DNA of 5,791 nt. It comes from Desulfobacula sp. (GTDB lineage: Bacteria; Desulfobacterota; Desulfobacteria; Desulfobacterales; Desulfobacteraceae). The position numbers and the translations under genes are program-made. The DNA lies in contig JAOZRF010000205.1 in NCBI GenBank assembly GCA_029940245.1, positions 1 to 5,791 of the forward strand, in the 5' to 3' direction. Under the pieces are notes generated by a model. The model was not told where the DNA came from. It ran no database searches and saw nothing but the letters and a program-made list of their open reading frames with translations. Of this stretch, positions 4,998-5,791 are shown one piece after another; the first letter of the stretch is position 1; every line of letters begins with the position of its first letter.

Positions 4998-5791
4998 ATG
5001 AAACTTAAATTTTTTGGTTATTTCATATTTATTGCAGTCTGCATCATTTATTCTTTGGTTGCCCATTTTCCAAGCAAAACTGTATCAAAATATATTGAAC
5101 AAAATTTTTCACAAATAAATTCTCAAGTAAAATTACAGATAGATCATATTTATCCTTCCTTTCCTCCCGGTATAAAAGCAGACTCTATTCTGGTAAGCTA
5201 TGCTGGTGCACCAATAGCAAGGTTTGACAACTTCAAGTCTTTTTTCGATTTGACTAGCGTTTTCAGCGATACTTTGACAGGCTCATTTAAGACGGGCGTT
5301 TTTGATGGCATCATGTCAGGTATCATACGCGTCTCAAAGGACAAAACATGGGAGGCAGGAATTGAAACAGAACTTAAAAATCTGAATTTTAAAAATTTTC
5401 AGATGGGTAAGGATCTGCCAGGGTATCAATTTTCAGGGATACTTAATGGAAAGGTAACAACGGGGTTGAATAAGCAGGGACAGATCCTTAAAAATTATGG
5501 CGAAGTAAATTTTACTGATTTTTCGTTGCAATTTCCAGAGGCTCTATTTGCTCTTGAAAAATATTCTTTTTTAACGGGAAAAGTAAAATTTTCCATGCAT
5601 AGACAGAATATCATCAAGATAGAAAAGTGTAATATGAAAGGCCGACAAATAGATATTCAAGCACACGGTGAAATCCGTCTGGCAGCGATATTTCAAAAAA
5701 GTATTTTAAATATCAAAGCCAGGGCAATATTGTATCCCATGTTTTTTATGAATGCTGGAAATTCTAAGCCTGCTGATATAGATAAAAATGA
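4998..5791 (+). CDS. gspN: Type II secretion protein GspN, AsmA-like (partial, C-terminus outside window)
   Basis: No stop occurs before the right edge; 264 residues are visible from the ATG at 4998. GAGAAG (4984-4989) lies eight bases upstream. The N-terminus is an uncleaved-looking signal anchor (about 4-22, KFFGYFIFIAVCIIYSLVA). The rest is a beta-rich, repetitive pattern: HIYPSFPPGIKADSILVSY (50-68), FKSFFDLTSVFSDTLTGSFK (79-98), FDGIMSGII (102-110), FSGILNGKV (145-153), then further strands to residue 245. This matches the deltaproteobacterial/leptospiral type of GspN, which resembles AsmA/TamB-type membrane-anchored periplasmic proteins; its exact role in secretion is not settled. It follows gspM closely in the same operon, which supports the name. 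Any AsmA-like protein would look similar, so context carries part of the weight. It ends in a low-complexity polar stretch (253-264). Confidence 0.85.
   Translation, partial: MKLKFFGYFIFIAVCIIYSLVAHFPSKTVSKYIEQNFSQINSQVKLQIDHIYPSFPPGIKADSILVSYAGAPIARFDNFKSFFDLTSVFSDTLTGSFKTGVFDGIMSGIIRVSKDKTWEAGIETELKNLNFKNFQMGKDLPGYQFSGILNGKVTTGLNKQGQILKNYGEVNFTDFSLQFPEALFALEKYSFLTGKVKFSMHRQNIIKIEKCNMKGRQIDIQAHGEIRLAAIFQKSILNIKARAILYPMFFMNAGNSKPADIDKN

Overview
The window carries the pseudopilin and inner-membrane-platform genes of a type II secretion system (T2SS, general secretory pathway). Base composition is AT-rich. The protein style (GspG with a YPTTEQGLKAL core, a GspL with a PilM-like head and PilN-like tail, a GspN of AsmA-like type) suggests an anaerobic deltaproteobacterium of the Desulfobacterales kind (Desulfobacula/Desulfobacter-like). 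That taxonomic call rests on recognition, not on a search.

Layout: positions 1-2561 hold five minus-strand genes in tight overlap, transcribed leftward in the order gspG, gspH, gspI, gspJ, gspK; gspK runs off the left edge without its C-terminus. Positions 2562-2946 are a 385-base divergent intergenic region. It holds a palindromic, MITE/REP-like element right next to gspG, an extra copy of its outer arm, a separate 28-base hairpin, and weak promoter candidates on both strands. Positions 2947-5791 hold three plus-strand genes, gspL, gspM and gspN; gspN runs off the right edge.

How they work together: GspG is the major pseudopilin that builds the periplasmic pseudopilus. GspH, GspI, GspJ and GspK are minor pseudopilins, with I-J-K forming the tip and GspK capping it. 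The four pseudopilins G-J show the prepilin peptidase signature (Gly, then Phe, then Glu at +5); GspK lacks that Glu, as expected for its family. GspL (cytoplasmic actin-like domain, one membrane pass, periplasmic ferredoxin-like domain) and GspM form the platform that links the GspE ATPase to the pseudopilus. GspN is an accessory membrane-anchored protein of the same cluster. The ATPase (gspE), gspF, secretin (gspD), gspC and prepilin peptidase are not in this window.

The genes themselves are an ordinary T2SS; I see no undescribed protein system. The points worth a second look are the gene arrangement (exactly what inversion of a GHIJK block in a canonical GHIJKLMN cluster would give), the palindromic element at that junction, and paired T10/A11 homopolymers in gspL where every single-base slip leads to a stop codon within a few codons.
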